DNA of 64,000 nt from Roseicyclus marinus (GCF_036322625.1 NZ_AP027266.1:871001-935000), one strand, 5' to 3'; shown: positions 42,478 through 53,455, numbered from the stretch's first letter. Notes: generated by a model from the letters alone, not told the origin. Translations and numbers: made by a program.

Positions 42478-43796
42478 GCGGCATCCTCCGCGATCAGGTG
42501 AAAGAAGGTGCCGGTCACATGGCCCCGGTGCGAGCCGGTTTCGGGGACCGGGTTGCCATCGGCGTCGGTGACATGGGCGAGCGGCGCATCGGGTTGTTCG
42601 AGGATCGTCGAATAGTGGAATTCGTGCCCCCGCAGCGCGCTGCCCGCTGCATGGCCCGGCATGGCGCGCGACAGGACGGCACGGCGGTAGCCAAGGTGGA
42701 ACTTGCGCTTTTCATAGGAGGTCACGAGACCCAGAAGCCCCGCCATGGCGTGGCTTTGGCCGTGCTTGTCGATGAGCGCCGCGCCAAGGGCCATGTAGCC
42801 CCCGCATTCGCCATGGACGGGACGGGTTTGGGCATGGTGGCGCAGACCGGACAGGAAATGCGTGGCGGCGGCAAGCCGACCTGCATGCAGTTCCGGGTAG
42901 CCGCCGGGAAGCCAGACCAGATCGGCGGTTGGATCGGGTGCCTCGTCCGCCAAGGGCGAGAAGGGCAGGATTTCCGCGCCGGCCGCGCGCCAGCCTTCGA
43001 GAAGATGGGGATAGGTGAAGGAAAAGGCCGCATCCTGCGCCAGGGCGATGCGCTGGGCGGGGGGGCGCGGCAGGGTGCCTGCGGCGGCGGGCTGTGCGCC
43101 AAGGGCTGCGCCCCTGATCGCGGCCAGATCGACATGCTCGCGCAGGAAAGCCGCGTAGCCCGCGATGGCACGGTCCAGATCGGGGTGTTCGACCGCCTGG
43201 ATGAGGCCGAGGTGCCGCTCGGGCAGGGCCAGATCGCCCCGGCGCGGCAGGGCGCCCAGAACGGGCAGGCCCGCGCGGTCCATGCCCAGACGGGTCAGAC
43301 GTTCGTGCCGGGGGCTCGCGACCCGGTTCAGGATCACGCCCGCGATGCTGAGGTCGGGGTCGTATCGTGCAAAGCCAAGGGCGGTTGCGGCCGCAGATTG
43401 CGCCTGTCCGCCCACGTCGAGGACCAGGATGACGGGCCAGCCCATCGCCCTGGCGGTTTCCGCGCTGGAGCCGAACCCCGACCGCCCCCGCGTGGCGACC
43501 CCGTCGAAAAGGCCCATGGACCCTTCGCCGACGCAGATGTCTGCCCCCTGGGCCTGGGCCGAGATGGCGTTGAACAGCGCTCCGTCCATCGCCCATGTGT
43601 CGAGGTTGAAGGAGGCCCGCCCGCTGGCCGCGCGGTGAAAGGCCGGGTCGATGTAATCGGGGCCGGATTTGAAGGGCTGCACGGTCAAGCCATCCTCGGC
43701 CAGCGCCCGAAGAAGGCCCAGCATCACGGTCGTCTTGCCTGTGCCCGATGCGGGGGCCGAGACGATGAGGCCGGGGGGGATAATGCCCTCAGTCAT
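42474..43796 (-). CDS. cobB: CobB, hydrogenobyrinic acid a,c-diamide synthase
   Basis: 440 aa from the ATG at 43796; a longer frame exists but runs inside cobM. Glutamine-dependent amidotransferase that amidates side chains a and c. The N-terminal ATP-binding domain starts [18 protein letters not shown]. The C-terminal GATase domain carries the nucleophile Cys in [12 protein letters not shown] and the His of RGHEFHYS. Its start overlaps the cobM end by 8 bp. Confidence 0.95.
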   Translation of the reverse strand: MTEGIIPPGLIVSAPASGTGKTTVMLGLLRALAEDGLTVQPFKSGPDYIDPAFHRAASGRASFNLDTWAMDGALFNAISAQAQGADICVGEGSMGLFDGVATRGRSGFGSSAETARAMGWPVILVLDVGGQAQSAAATALGFARYDPDLSIAGVILNRVASPRHERLTRLGMDRAGLPVLGALPRRGDLALPERHLGLIQAVEHPDLDRAIAGYAAFLREHVDLAAIRGAALGAQPAAAGTLPRPPAQRIALAQDAAFSFTYPHLLEGWRAAGAEILPFSPLADEAPDPTADLVWLPGGYPELHAGRLAAATHFLSGLRHHAQTRPVHGECGGYMALGAALIDKHGQSHAMAGLLGLVTSYEKRKFHLGYRRAVLSRAMPGHAAGSALRGHEFHYSTILEQPDAPLAHVTDADGNPVPETGSHRGHVTGTFFHLIAEDAA

Positions 43797-44583
43797 CCGA
43801 AGGGCTCCATTCGGCCCAGGGGCTGTCGGCGCTTTGCGGGCGGTAGCGGCGGTCGTAATCGGCGGCGTAAAGGCGGCTTTCGCTGAAATCGCTCTCGCCA
43901 AGGGCGCGGCCCACCATGATCAGCGCGGTGCGTTCGATGCCTTGGGGGAGGGCGGCTTCGATGGTCGAGAGCGTGGCGCGCAGGATGCGTTCATCGGGCC
44001 AGCTGGCGCGCCAGACGACCGCGACCGGGCAATCCACGCCGTAATGCGGGATCAGGTCGGCCACGACCCGGCCAAGGTTCTGGATCGACAGGTGGATGGC
44101 CAGCGTCGCGCCGGTCGCGCCGAAGGCTGCCAGTGTCTCACCCTCGGGCATGGAGGAGGCGCGGCCCGGTGTGCGGGTCAGGATGACGGATTGCGCCACG
44201 CCCGGCAGGGTCAATTCGGCCCCGAGCGTGGCGGCTGCCGCCGCGAAGGAGGGCACCCCCGGCGTGACCGTGTAGGGAATGCCCATGGCGCGCAGGCGGC
44301 GGGTCTGTTCGCCCATCGCCGACCAGACCGACAGGTCGCCGGAATGGAGGCGCGCCACGTCCTGGCCTTGCGCATGGGCTGTGGCGATTTCGGCCATGAT
44401 CGCGTCGAGGTCGAGCGGCGCGGTGTTCACGATCCGCGCGCCGGGCGGGCAATGGGACAAAACCGCCTCGGGCACGAGGGAGCCTGCGTAAAGGCAGACG
44501 GGGCAGGCGGCGATCAGGTCGCGCCCCCGCAGGGTGAGAAGATCGGCGGCACCGGGTCCGGCCCCGATGAAATGCACGGTCAT
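43789..44583 (-). CDS. cobM: CobM, precorrin-4 C11-methyltransferase
   Basis: 264-aa tetrapyrrole methylase that methylates C11 of precorrin-4 in the aerobic pathway. Signatures are [51 protein letters not shown] and [13 protein letters not shown], all typical of CobM/CbiF. It sits between cobE and cobB with short overlaps on both sides. Confidence 0.96.
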   Translation of the reverse strand: MTVHFIGAGPGAADLLTLRGRDLIAACPVCLYAGSLVPEAVLSHCPPGARIVNTAPLDLDAIMAEIATAHAQGQDVARLHSGDLSVWSAMGEQTRRLRAMGIPYTVTPGVPSFAAAAATLGAELTLPGVAQSVILTRTPGRASSMPEGETLAAFGATGATLAIHLSIQNLGRVVADLIPHYGVDCPVAVVWRASWPDERILRATLSTIEAALPQGIERTALIMVGRALGESDFSESRLYAADYDRRYRPQSADSPWAEWSPSDD

Positions 44584-44963
44584 GTGTCGTTCCTTTCCGC
44601 CAGCGCGCAGGTGGCCATCCCGTCCGTCGAGACCTGACGCGCCACGATCAGCCGCGCGCCCGGTCCGGCGGCGGCCAGCGCCGCGGCCTCGGCCATGCTG
44701 TCTGTGCCGCGCGCGGCAAGCGATGCCGCCGAACGGGTCCGGGTCTGTTGGGCCGCGAGGAGGGCGCTGTCAACACCATGGGCGGGCAGGTTCAGCTCGC
44801 GCGCAAGGGACCGGAAGGTCGGGGTCGCGGCCTTGTCGGTCGCGGTGGCGATGAGCGCCACCTGCTGCGAGCGCCCGGTGCGGTCGAGCGCATCGCGCAG
44901 GCTGGCCGGTGTCGCCGCCCCGCGAAAGCCGAAGCCCGCCACGATCACAGCACGACCCGCCAT
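44580..44963 (-). CDS. cobE: CobE, cobalamin biosynthesis protein
   Basis: 127-aa protein equivalent to the C-terminal domain of CbiG. The ATG at 44963 ([18 protein letters not shown]) matches the normal CobE start; the longer upstream frame lies within cobL. The GFGFRG motif and the central [16 protein letters not shown] stretch match the family. CobE is needed for aerobic cobalamin synthesis, but its reaction is not well defined. It overlaps cobL by 19 bp and cobM by 4 bp. Confidence 0.9.
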   Translation of the reverse strand: MAGRAVIVAGFGFRGAATPASLRDALDRTGRSQQVALIATATDKAATPTFRSLARELNLPAHGVDSALLAAQQTRTRSAASLAARGTDSMAEAAALAAAGPGARLIVARQVSTDGMATCALAERNDT

Positions 44964-46141
44964 TGCACGATGGGCCGCGCAGGCGACCAGCCGCGTTTGG
45001 GGCCCAGGGGTGCTGCCTCGGCCAGGTCGATGCGCAGGAGATCGCCGCCGAGTTGGGCGCTCCATGCGGTCAGGAGCGCTTCGCTTTCCAGCGTCACGGC
45101 ATGGGCCACCAGACGCGTGCCGGGGGCAAGGCGGGTGGTCAGATCCTGCATCAGCGCCCCCGACAGGCCGCCGCCGATGAAGACGGCATCAGAGGGTGGC
45201 AGGTCGGCCAGGGCCGCAGGGGCCGCACCCTCGACCACCTGCAGGCGGTCGAGCCCGTAGCGGTCGGCATTGGCGCGGATGCGGGCGGCGCGGTCGGGGC
45301 GGGGTTCGATGCTGATCGCCGAAAGGCTTGGGTGGGACAGGCACCATTCGATCCCGATGGAGCCCGACCCGCCGCCGATATCCCAGAGCGTCTGACCGGG
45401 CAGGGGGGCCAGCGCCGAGAGCGCCAGCGCGCGGATGGGCCGCTTGGTGATCTGGCCATCCGTGTCGAAGAAGCTGTCCGCGATGCCCGAGGCACGGGGA
45501 AGGGATGGGCCGTTGCCCGCAACCTCGATCGCCACGGCGACCGGATGGGCGAAGCTGCCGCCGAGGGTTTGGGCCGTGTCGCGGGTGATCCGCTCGCGCG
45601 GGCCGCCAAGCGCCTCGAGCACCGTCAGCTGGCTATCGCCGAAGCCTTCAGCAGCAAGGTAGCCGGCCAGCGCGCCCACCGCCGGCCCGTCGCGCAAAAG
45701 CACGATGGCGCGTTGGCCGGGGGCGAGATGGGGGCGGAGCCGGGCAAGGGGCGCGGCATGAAGCCCGAGGCAGAGCGTGGTTTCAAGCGGCCAGCCAAGG
45801 CGGGCGGCGGCGCGCGAAAAGGTCGAGGGGGCGGGCAGGGCGTGCCATTCACCGGGGGCAAGCCGGGTGGCGATGACCGACCCGGCACCGAACCAGAAGG
45901 GATCGCCCGAGACAAGCGCCACGGTCGGGCGGCCCCGAAAGCTTTCCAGAAGCGGCAGGCCATCGGCAAAGGGGACGGGCCAGTCCACGCGCTTTGCCGC
46001 CAGATCGGGCAGAAGGCCCAGATGGCGCGGCGGGCCCATCACGATCTGGGCCCTTTCGAGCGCCGCACGGCTTGCAGGGGACAGGCCCTCCGGGCCATCT
46101 TCGCCCAGACCGATGATGGTCAGCCACGGAGCTTCAGACAT
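44945..46141 (-). CDS. cobL: CobL, precorrin-6Y C5,15-methyltransferase (decarboxylating)
   Basis: 398-aa two-domain enzyme: an N-terminal CbiE-like tetrapyrrole methylase (LTIIGLGEDGPEGLSPASRA, DPFWFGAGS) and a C-terminal CbiT-like class I methyltransferase (LWDIGGGSGSIGIEWCL as the SAM loop). It methylates C5 and C15 and decarboxylates the C12 acetate. The ATG at 46141 has a strong AGGAGG (46151-46156) 9 nt upstream that lies inside cobK. Its ATG shares the CATG tetramer with the divergent cobK start. Confidence 0.95.
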   Translation of the reverse strand: MSEAPWLTIIGLGEDGPEGLSPASRAALERAQIVMGPPRHLGLLPDLAAKRVDWPVPFADGLPLLESFRGRPTVALVSGDPFWFGAGSVIATRLAPGEWHALPAPSTFSRAAARLGWPLETTLCLGLHAAPLARLRPHLAPGQRAIVLLRDGPAVGALAGYLAAEGFGDSQLTVLEALGGPRERITRDTAQTLGGSFAHPVAVAIEVAGNGPSLPRASGIADSFFDTDGQITKRPIRALALSALAPLPGQTLWDIGGGSGSIGIEWCLSHPSLSAISIEPRPDRAARIRANADRYGLDRLQVVEGAAPAALADLPPSDAVFIGGGLSGALMQDLTTRLAPGTRLVAHAVTLESEALLTAWSAQLGGDLLRIDLAEAAPLGPKRGWSPARPIVQWRVVL

Positions 46142-46156
46142 GACATGCACCCTCCT
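46128..46156. promoter_or_regulatory. Back-to-back ribosome-binding sites and overlapping start codons of cobK and cobL
   Basis: The CATG at 46139-46142 gives ATG on both strands: cobL starts at 46141 (minus) and cobK at 46140 (plus). GGAG at 46128-46131 serves cobK (8-nt spacing) and lies in cobL coding sequence. AGGAGG (minus strand, 46151-46156) serves cobL (9-nt spacing) and lies in cobK coding sequence. No separate intergenic space exists. Confidence 0.85.
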
Positions 46157-46895
46157 GATCCTTGCGGGCACGACCGAGGCGACGGGCTTTGCCCGGGCCG
46201 CCGCCGAGCGGGGCTTGAGCGGCATCGTGTCCTTTGCGGGCCGGGTGGAGCGCCCCTTGCGCCAGCCGCTGCCGCAACGGGTGGGGGGCTTTGGCGGGGT
46301 GGCGGGGCTCGTCGCCTATCTGCGGGAGGCGGGTATCACCCATGTGATCGACGCGACCCATCCCTTTGCCGTGCAGATGAGCCGCAATGCGGTCGCGGCC
46401 TGCACCGAGGCGGGCGTGCCGCTGGTCGCGCTGACCCGACCGGCCTGGGTGCAGGCACCCGGCGACGACTGGATCCATGTGCCCGATATCGCGGGGGCGG
46501 TCGCAGCGCTTGACCGTCCGGCGGCACGCGTGATGCTGGCCGTGGGGCGGATGCATCTGGAGGAGTTCGCGCCCAATCCGCAGCATCACTACCTGTTGCG
46601 GCTGGTCGATCCGCCCAAAGGACCGCTGCCCTTTCCCCGGGCCGAGGTGATCGTGGATCGCGGGCCATTTGACGCCGAGGCCGACCGGGCGCTGATGGCG
46701 CGTCACGGGATCGAGATCGTGGTGTCCAAGAATGCGGGCGGCACCGGGGCCCATGCCAAGATCGCGGCGGCGCGCGCGCTGGGCCTGCCGGTGATCATGA
46801 TCGACCGGCCCGAGCCCCCGGCGCGGCGCGAAGTGCATGACACGCAGGCGGTGTTCGACTGGATCGCTCACTCTGGCACGGACCTTGGGGTATAG
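46140..46895 (+). CDS. cobK: CobK, precorrin-6A reductase
   Basis: 251-aa NADPH-dependent enzyme reducing precorrin-6A to dihydro-precorrin-6 (6B). Signatures are LILAGTTEATGFARAA, VIDATHPFAVQMSRNA and VVSKNAGGTGAHAKIAAAR. The frame is open further upstream, but only from 46140 does it match the family and have a GGAG site. It is the only plus-strand gene inside the minus-strand cob operon. Its 5' end overlaps the cobL start and its 3' end overlaps cobJ by 28 bp. Confidence 0.95.
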   Translation: MTCTLLILAGTTEATGFARAAAERGLSGIVSFAGRVERPLRQPLPQRVGGFGGVAGLVAYLREAGITHVIDATHPFAVQMSRNAVAACTEAGVPLVALTRPAWVQAPGDDWIHVPDIAGAVAALDRPAARVMLAVGRMHLEEFAPNPQHHYLLRLVDPPKGPLPFPRAEVIVDRGPFDAEADRALMARHGIEIVVSKNAGGTGAHAKIAAARALGLPVIMIDRPEPPARREVHDTQAVFDWIAHSGTDLGV

Positions 46896-47620
46896 ACGAA
46901 GGGTCTGCCCGGACGCGCGATGAGGCGCGTGGCCGAAGAGCCGATGAGAACGACGGTCTGCATGTCGGCCATGTCCGGCGTGGCATCGGCCAAAGGCACG
47001 ACCCGAAAGGCTTCGTCGGGCGTGGTGACGGCGCGGGCGAAGATGATCAGGCGCTCGGGCTCGCAGCATTGGCGCAAGAGGTCGAGCGCGCGGACAAAGC
47101 CCTCGGGCCGGGATTTGGAGCGGGGGTTGTAGAGCGCGATGGCGAAATCGGCCTCGACGGCCAGGCGCAGGCGCTTTTCGATCAGCGCCCAGGGCTTGAG
47201 ATTGTCGCTGAGGTTGATGGCACAGAAATCATGCCCCATCGGCGCGCCGATCCGGGCGGAGGCGGCCAGCATGGCGGTGATGCCGGGCAGGACGCGGATG
47301 TCGAGATCGCGCCAAGGGGTGGGGCCTGCCTCGACCGCCTCGAAGACGGCGGAGGCCATGGCGAAAACGCCGGGATCGCCCGAGCTGACCACGACGACGC
47401 GGTGGCCCGCCGTGGCCAGTTCCAGCGCATGGCGGGCGCGGTCCAGTTCCTGCCGGTTGTCGGTTTCGTGCAGCGTGAGGCCCGCGCGCGGGGCGATGCG
47501 GCGGACGTAAGGGATATAGCCAAGGATATCCGTGGCTTGGTCCAGGGCTTCGGTCACTTCGGGCGTGACGAGCGACGGATCGCCGGGGCCAAGGCCCGCG
47601 ATGACGACCGAGCCCGTCAT
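46868..47620 (-). CDS. cobJ: CobJ, precorrin-3B C17-methyltransferase
   Basis: 250 aa from the ATG at 47620. The N-terminus VVIAGLGPGDPSLVTPEV, the segment DILGYIPYVRRI, VVVVSSGDPGVFAMASAV, LPGITAMLAASARIGAP and YNPRSKSRP are typical CobJ/CbiH motifs. It catalyses ring contraction with C17 methylation. The long upstream extension of the frame lies within cobI and was dropped. It overlaps cobI by 4 bp and the convergent cobK by 28 bp. Confidence 0.95.
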   Translation of the reverse strand: MTGSVVIAGLGPGDPSLVTPEVTEALDQATDILGYIPYVRRIAPRAGLTLHETDNRQELDRARHALELATAGHRVVVVSSGDPGVFAMASAVFEAVEAGPTPWRDLDIRVLPGITAMLAASARIGAPMGHDFCAINLSDNLKPWALIEKRLRLAVEADFAIALYNPRSKSRPEGFVRALDLLRQCCEPERLIIFARAVTTPDEAFRVVPLADATPDMADMQTVVLIGSSATRLIARPGRPFVYTPRSVPE

Positions 47621-48345
47621 GGCCGCCGCCCCTGTCCATGGACGAGGATTATGGAGAAATAGGGGGAGGCGCGCTCGCCCGCTTCGGCAAGCGGCAGGGC
47701 GCGTTCCTCGGCCATGCTGGCGCATTCGACGAGCCAGGCGCGGTCGGCCTTTCCGGCCTGTTCCAGCGCGCGGCGCACCTTGGGCAGGTTGCGGCCCACT
47801 TTCATCACCACGATGGCATCGGCGGCAATCATGTGGCGGGTCAGATCCTCCTCGGACATGGTGCCCAGAAGCACGCTCAGGACATCGTCGCCCCAGGTGA
47901 TCGGGATGCCCGTCGCGGTCCAGGAGGCCGACATGCCGGTGATGGCGGGGACGACCTGAACCGGTAAATGATCCCTTACCCGCGTGTAGAGATGCATGAA
48001 CGATCCGTAAAAGAAGGGATCGCCCTCGCACAGAACGACGATATCGGCGCCGGTTCGTGCGGTTTTGCGAATGTCCTCGGCGACCTCCTCGTAAAAGCCT
48101 GCGAGGCTTTCGGCATAGGCGGGATCGTCGAGCGGGATTTCGGTCGTGACGGGATATTCCATCGCGATCTCGACCACGTCGGGGCGCAACATCCCCTCGA
48201 CGATGGTGCGGGATCGGCCGGGGCGTCCGGCCTTGCGGAAATAGGCGATATGGGTGGCGTTGCGGACCAGACGGTCGGCGCGCACGCTCATCAGCTCGGG
48301 ATCGCCGGGGCCGAGGCCCACGCCGTAGATCGTGCCCGCGCTCAT
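47617..48345 (-). CDS. cobI: CobI, precorrin-2 C20-methyltransferase
   Basis: 242-aa tetrapyrrole methylase. YGVGLGPGDPELMSVRADRLV, HIAYFRKAGRPGRSR, VVLCEGDPFFYGSFMHL and VPAITGMSASWTATG match CobI. It adds the C20 methyl group to precorrin-2 to give precorrin-3A. It overlaps cobH and cobJ by 4 bp each. Confidence 0.95.
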   Translation of the reverse strand: MSAGTIYGVGLGPGDPELMSVRADRLVRNATHIAYFRKAGRPGRSRTIVEGMLRPDVVEIAMEYPVTTEIPLDDPAYAESLAGFYEEVAEDIRKTARTGADIVVLCEGDPFFYGSFMHLYTRVRDHLPVQVVPAITGMSASWTATGIPITWGDDVLSVLLGTMSEEDLTRHMIAADAIVVMKVGRNLPKVRRALEQAGKADRAWLVECASMAEERALPLAEAGERASPYFSIILVHGQGRRP

Positions 48346-48971
48346 TCGGCGCGGCTCGCGATGGCGTTGATGGCCGCGACCGTGATCGCGCTGCCGCCCA
48401 GACGCCCCTCGACGATGACGCAGGGCGCGGCTTGTGCCTCCCAGAGCGCCTGTTTCGATTCCATCGCGCCGACGAAGCCCACGGGACAGCCGATGATGGC
48501 GGCGGGGCGGGGGCAGTCGGGATCTTCCAGCATTTCGAGGAGGTGGAAGAGCGCGGTCGGCGCATTGCCGATGGCGACAAGCGCGCCGCCCAGCCGGGGC
48601 CGCCAGAGTTCGAGCGCGGCGGCCGAGCGCGTGGTGCCAAGCCTTGCGGCCAGATCTGCGACCTGCGGGTCATGGAGGGTGCAGATCACGTCATTGCCTG
48701 CGGGCAGGCGTTTGCGGGTCACGCCCTCGGACACCATGCGCGCGTCGCAGAAGATGGGCGCGCCCCCCTCGAGCGCTGCGCGGGCGGTGGCGACCATGCC
48801 GGGGGAAAAGCGCACATGCGCCTCGAGCCCGACCATGCCCGCGGCATGGATCATGCGGACCGTGACCTGTTCCTCGTCAGGGGCGAAGCGGGCCAGATCG
48901 GCCTCGGCCCGGATGGTCGCGAAGCTTTCGGCATATATCGCCGCGCCGTCCGTTTCGTAAGTGTATGGCAT
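48342..48971 (-). CDS. cobH: CobH, precorrin-8X methylmutase
   Basis: 209-aa enzyme moving the methyl group from C11 to C12 to form hydrogenobyrinic acid. The N-terminus has the conserved TDGAAIYAESFATIRAEAD. Catalytic His43 is in MIHAAGM, and IFCDARMVSEGV and IIGCPVGFVGAMESK are family motifs. It starts 3 nt after the cobG stop. Confidence 0.96.
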   Translation of the reverse strand: MPYTYETDGAAIYAESFATIRAEADLARFAPDEEQVTVRMIHAAGMVGLEAHVRFSPGMVATARAALEGGAPIFCDARMVSEGVTRKRLPAGNDVICTLHDPQVADLAARLGTTRSAAALELWRPRLGGALVAIGNAPTALFHLLEMLEDPDCPRPAAIIGCPVGFVGAMESKQALWEAQAAPCVIVEGRLGGSAITVAAINAIASRAE

Positions 48972-48974
48972 CGT

Positions 48975-50144
48975 TTATCCGGTCATCAGGTCGGGCAAGT
49001 CGGCGGGCGAAAGCCCGTGGCGGTCGGGGTCATCCCACGGGGTGCCATGGGTGACAAGGTCAAACAGGCCCGCGCGGCCGATGAGCGTCAGGTCGGAGGC
49101 GGCGGGATGGGCGCAACCCTTGGCGCAGCCCGAGACATGGAGCCTGGCAGCGGGGGCGAGGTGTTTGGCCAGATCGCGGGCAAGCTGGCGGGTTTCGACG
49201 CTGGCCTGAGGGCAGGCGGGCGCGCCGGTGCAGGCATGGATGCGCAGGAGCGGATCGGCGGGATCGGTGATGAGGGTTTCGTGACCGGCGAAGGCGGAGG
49301 CCGTGTCGAGGCCGGGCAGAAAGATCATGCGCCACGGCGTGATGCGGAGCGGGCCGGGGGCCGCCGAAGCAAGGGCGCGCAGGTCGTCGGGGGAGAGTTG
49401 GCCGAAGCCTGCCGCAACCAACAGACCGCCCGGGTAGGGGCCGGGATCGGGGGAGGGAAGGGGTGCGTTCGGGGCCAGATCGCCCATGAAGTCATCGGGC
49501 AATCTGTGGCCCGCGCCAAGGTGGCGGGCCATGCGCCCGCGCCCGTCTGTGCCCACCCCGCCCGAGGCGATGAACCACCGCGCAAGGTCGAGGGCCATTT
49601 GCGCGGCGTCCCGCGCGGTTGCGGCAGCGCGGCCCGTGGTGCTGCCATCGGCGCGCAGGATCAGGCTGTCGCCCGAGGCCTCGATCCTGATGTCGCCGAT
49701 GGTCGTGGCCAGGCGGCGGTTCGGGCCGGTGTCGATCACGAAGCCGAACTTGGAGGGGAGCGGGGCCAGATCGGGCGCGGCAAGGCCCTTGGCCAGATGG
49801 GTGGCGATGTCGGTCTGGCGATCATCCGCGCCACCCCGGAACGGGTCGATCACGATGTTGCGCCGCCCCTCAACCCCCGGATCGGCATCGAGAAGGCCAA
49901 GCTGCGACAGGGCGTCGAGCAGGGGGGCGTGGGTGTCTTGCGTCACGCCGCGCAATTGCAGGTTGGCGCGGTTCGTCAGGTCGATGAGGCCGTTGCCGAA
50001 ACGCTCCGCCGCCTCGGCCAGTCCCAGCGCCTGATCCGGCGTCAGTTCGGCCAAGGGCGCGCGCACCCGCACCACAAGCCCGTCGCCCGACGCCATGGGC
50101 CGATGCGCGCCGGGGCACCAGCCACGGATTTCGGGAGAGGTCAT
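48975..50144 (-). CDS. cobG: CobG, precorrin-3B synthase
   Basis: 389-aa enzyme related to sulfite/nitrite reductases, with siroheme-like and [4Fe-4S] binding features. The conserved Cys sets are [10 protein letters not shown] and [10 protein letters not shown], and the ferredoxin-like halves begin [10 protein letters not shown] and [15 protein letters not shown]. It is the oxygen-dependent step that defines the aerobic (late cobalt insertion) pathway. Start at the ATG at 50144; the longer upstream frame lies in cobN. Overlaps cobN by 4 bp. Confidence 0.95.
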   Translation of the reverse strand: MTSPEIRGWCPGAHRPMASGDGLVVRVRAPLAELTPDQALGLAEAAERFGNGLIDLTNRANLQLRGVTQDTHAPLLDALSQLGLLDADPGVEGRRNIVIDPFRGGADDRQTDIATHLAKGLAAPDLAPLPSKFGFVIDTGPNRRLATTIGDIRIEASGDSLILRADGSTTGRAAATARDAAQMALDLARWFIASGGVGTDGRGRMARHLGAGHRLPDDFMGDLAPNAPLPSPDPGPYPGGLLVAAGFGQLSPDDLRALASAAPGPLRITPWRMIFLPGLDTASAFAGHETLITDPADPLLRIHACTGAPACPQASVETRQLARDLAKHLAPAARLHVSGCAKGCAHPAASDLTLIGRAGLFDLVTHGTPWDDPDRHGLSPADLPDLMTG

Positions 50145-53100
50145 GCCCCGGCCCCCAATTCGGCGAGGATCGAATTGCGCCGCGATTGCCAGAGGCCTGC
50201 GGCATGGAGTTCGGCGAAGCGGGCGCGCATGGCGGCCAGCGCCTCGGGGTTGGCCTGTTCCAGAAACGCGGTGACGGCGGGATCGCCCAGCGTCGCCTCC
50301 CAGAACTGGTCGAAGAGATGGGGGCCGACGACCCCCGCGAGATGGGCGAAGGCGGCCATGTTTTCGAGCGTGGAGGCGATTTCGGCGGCCCCGCGATAGC
50401 CGTGCCGCTGCATGCCCGCGATCCAGCCGGGGTTGGCGGCGCGGGCCTGGACGACGCGGGCGATTTCCTCGGTCAGGGGGCGGGCGCGGGGGCGGGCGGG
50501 GTCGGTGTTGTCGACGTGATAGAGCTGCGCCGCGCCGCCCGCGATGGATTGGGCGGCGGCAAAGCCCGCCTCGTGGGTGGCGTAATCCTCGGCCAGCAGG
50601 AGGTCGGTTTCGGGCAGGTCCTGAAGATGGACGAAAGTGTCGGCCTGCGCGACGCGGGCCTTGAGCCCGTCCATGTCGCGGGTCTGCTTGTCGCCGTCGA
50701 GCGCCCAGGCGGAGGCGGCAAGCCACGCCTCGCCCGCCGCCATGCGACCCTCGTCGGAGTAATCGCCAAGATGCTGGCCCATGCCGAGGCCGAAACTGCC
50801 CGGGGCGGGGCCGTAGACGCGCGCGCCCTCCTGCCCGGCATAGGGGTTCCAGTCGGGTGCTTCGTCGCGCTGGGACAGGATGCGGATCGCCTGCTGGAAC
50901 AGCGCCGAGAGGGTGGGGAAGACATCGCGGAAGAGGCCCGAGACGCGCAGGGTCACGTCGATGCGGGGGCGGTCCAGCTCGGCGATGGGCACGACCTCGA
51001 TCCCCGAGACGCGTTCGGAGCCCTGGTCCCAGACGGGCCTGACCCCCAGAAGCGCCAGCGCCATGGCGAAGTCCTCGCCCGCCGTGCGCATCGTGGCCGA
51101 GCCCCAGAGATCGACGAGGATGCCGCGCGGCCAATCGCCCTGATCCTGCAGGTGGCGGCGGATCAGCTCGTCGGCCAAGGCAACGCCCTGCCGGAAGGCC
51201 GCGCGCGTGGGCACGCTGCGCGGATCGGTGGTGTAGAGGTTGCGGCCGGTGGGCAGGACATCGCTGCGCCCCCGGTAGGGCGAGCCGGAGGGCCCCGCCT
51301 CGATCCGTCGTCCGGCCAGCGCGTCGAGCAGCGCGCTTGCCTCGCCCATGGCGGCGGCGGCGCTGTCGAAAGCTGCCTGACCCTTTTGCGCGCGGCCCCA
51401 GATGTGCAGGCCATCGCCGAACTGGCTTTCCTTCACGTCGCAGACGAAGCGGTCGATGCGGGTGATCGCCTCGGACGGGCAGGCGGTGGGGTCGATGCCG
51501 AGATCCCCCTCGACGCCCAGGCTGCGCGCCTCGTCGCGGATATCGGTCATGAGCCGGTCGCGGCGGCGCGGGTCGAGCCCGTCGGCATTGGAAAACTCGT
51601 CGAGCAGCGCCTCGAGCCGGGCGAGCCTGCCGGGGGTGCCGGAAGGTTTGAGCGGTGGCGGCACATGGCCAAGCGTCACGGCCCCGATGCGGCGCTTGGC
51701 CTGCGCGGCCTCGCCCGGATCGTTGACGATGAACGGGTAGATGACCGGCAGCGGGCCGATCAGCGCCTCGGGCCAGCAGTCATCCGAGAGGGCCACGGAT
51801 TTGCCGGGGAGCCATTCCAGCGTGCCATGCGCGCCGACATGGATCAGCGCATCGGCCCGGTCGCGGAGCCAGAGGTAGAAGGCGACATAGGCATGGCGGG
51901 GGACGCGCGCGAGATCGTGGTATTCGGCGTCGCGGGCCGCAGGCGTGCCGCGTTCGGGTTGCAGGGCGACAAGGGCCTGACCGCGCATCGTGGCGGCAAA
52001 GGTGAAGCCATCCGGCGTGGCGTCGGGGTCATCCTCGGGGGCACCCCAGGCGTCGTGCAGATCGTCGCGGAGGGATTGCGGCAGGCGGGCAAGGGCCACG
52101 CGATAGGCCGCCATCGGCCATGTGATGCGGTCCCGTTCCAGCGCCGCGTGCAGGGCAGGGCCGGGGGTGATGCTGTGGCCTGCTTGGGCGAGGTCGTCGA
52201 GCATCGCCTCGGCCGAGGCGAGCGCGTCAAGGCCCACGGCATGGGCCATGTTCCACGCCCGCCCCGGATAGGTCGACAGGACCAGCGCAAGGCGGCGCTG
52301 GGCAGGCGCTGTGGTCGAGAGGCTGTGCCAGGCCGCCACCTTGTCCGCGATGGCGTCGATCCGGGCCGGTTCGGGTGCATGGGCGAAGCGGGAAAATTGC
52401 AGGTCGGGATCGCGCGCGCCCGGTTCCTTGAAGGAGGCGACCCCTGCGAAGAGCCGCCCGTCAACCTCGGGCAGGACGACATGCATGGCGAGATCGGCAG
52501 GAGAGAGGCCCCGGTCGGACCTGTCCCAAGCGTCGCGGGTCGCGGTCGAGAGCCCCACCTGGAACACGGGAACATCGGCGGCGTCGAGCGGGGAGCGCCC
52601 GGCATCGCCCCGCCCGGAGAAGGAGGTCGCGTTGACGATGGCCACGGGGGCCAGGGCGCGCACTTGCCGTTCCAGCCATTCGCGCGCGCCCGGTGCCTTG
52701 AGCGAGGGGGCAAAGAGACCCAGCGCCCGGAACCCCCGTGCGCGCAGGGCGGCAAAAAGCGCCTCGATCGGGGCAAGGTCGGCGGCAACAAGGAAGGAGC
52801 GGTAGAAGACGACGGTGACGAGCGGCGCGTCACCCGCAAAGATCGCGGGCGCGGGGCAGGTCACGCCATCCTCGGGCGTCCATGCGCCGACAAAGGGCAG
52901 CGTCTTGGCCCCCGGCACGGGGCCTGCGTAAAGGCCGGCGGCGAGCGCCATCTGGGCCAGCGCGGCCTGTGCCGCGACGGCGCCCCCGGTGTCGCAAAGC
53001 TGGCTCAGGCGGCGCAGCGTGGAGGCGGGGACGGTCGAGATCGCGTCAAGGCGCGGATCGGGCCGCCCGTCCGCGGGCAGGACGGCCAGGGCTATCCCCT

Positions 53101-53428
53101 TGTCACGGGCCAGCGCCTCGATCTGTTGCAGGCCATAGGGCCAATAGGGCACGCCCCCGATAAGCCGGATCAGGATGCCCTTGGCCCCCGCCAATGTCTG
53201 TTCGACGTAAGTATCGACCGACAGGGGATGTTTCAGCGCCACGATATTGGCGAGCCGGAGCGAGGGCAGCCGCCCCTCGGGCCCGCCGCCGCGATGCCAG
53301 CCTGCCGCGAAAGCCCCCAGATCGCTGTCCGAGAGCGACAGCACGACCAGATCGGCGGGCGATTGCCCCAGATCGGTCGGTGTCTCGGTTTCTTCGAGCC
53401 CGTGGCTCTCGCGGAAGATGACATGCAT
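50141..53428 (-). CDS. cobN: CobN, cobaltochelatase large subunit
   Basis: 1095-aa H-subunit of the ATP-dependent aerobic cobalt chelatase, which inserts Co into hydrogenobyrinic acid a,c-diamide. It is homologous to magnesium chelatase BchH. Typical segments are [70 protein letters not shown] and the DIATTLE-like [12 protein letters not shown]. It is somewhat shorter than the ~1270-aa Pseudomonas protein. The partner subunits CobS and CobT (chelatase) are not in the window. Confidence 0.96.
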   Translation of the reverse strand: MHVIFRESHGLEETETPTDLGQSPADLVVLSLSDSDLGAFAAGWHRGGGPEGRLPSLRLANIVALKHPLSVDTYVEQTLAGAKGILIRLIGGVPYWPYGLQQIEALARDKGIALAVLPADGRPDPRLDAISTVPASTLRRLSQLCDTGGAVAAQAALAQMALAAGLYAGPVPGAKTLPFVGAWTPEDGVTCPAPAIFAGDAPLVTVVFYRSFLVAADLAPIEALFAALRARGFRALGLFAPSLKAPGAREWLERQVRALAPVAIVNATSFSGRGDAGRSPLDAADVPVFQVGLSTATRDAWDRSDRGLSPADLAMHVVLPEVDGRLFAGVASFKEPGARDPDLQFSRFAHAPEPARIDAIADKVAAWHSLSTTAPAQRRLALVLSTYPGRAWNMAHAVGLDALASAEAMLDDLAQAGHSITPGPALHAALERDRITWPMAAYRVALARLPQSLRDDLHDAWGAPEDDPDATPDGFTFAATMRGQALVALQPERGTPAARDAEYHDLARVPRHAYVAFYLWLRDRADALIHVGAHGTLEWLPGKSVALSDDCWPEALIGPLPVIYPFIVNDPGEAAQAKRRIGAVTLGHVPPPLKPSGTPGRLARLEALLDEFSNADGLDPRRRDRLMTDIRDEARSLGVEGDLGIDPTACPSEAITRIDRFVCDVKESQFGDGLHIWGRAQKGQAAFDSAAAAMGEASALLDALAGRRIEAGPSGSPYRGRSDVLPTGRNLYTTDPRSVPTRAAFRQGVALADELIRRHLQDQGDWPRGILVDLWGSATMRTAGEDFAMALALLGVRPVWDQGSERVSGIEVVPIAELDRPRIDVTLRVSGLFRDVFPTLSALFQQAIRILSQRDEAPDWNPYAGQEGARVYGPAPGSFGLGMGQHLGDYSDEGRMAAGEAWLAASAWALDGDKQTRDMDGLKARVAQADTFVHLQDLPETDLLLAEDYATHEAGFAAAQSIAGGAAQLYHVDNTDPARPRARPLTEEIARVVQARAANPGWIAGMQRHGYRGAAEIASTLENMAAFAHLAGVVGPHLFDQFWEATLGDPAVTAFLEQANPEALAAMRARFAELHAAGLWQSRRNSILAELGAGA

Positions 53429-53455
53429 GGGGGCGGTCCGGGTTGCTCCGTGGCC

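Noticed and set aside
47621-48673. Upstream extension of the cobJ frame
   Set aside because: It overlaps cobI and has no similarity to tetrapyrrole methylases. CobJ begins at 47620.
50145-51134. Upstream extension of the cobG frame
   Set aside because: It lies within cobN and is Arg-rich noise. The CobG N-terminal motif starts at 50144.
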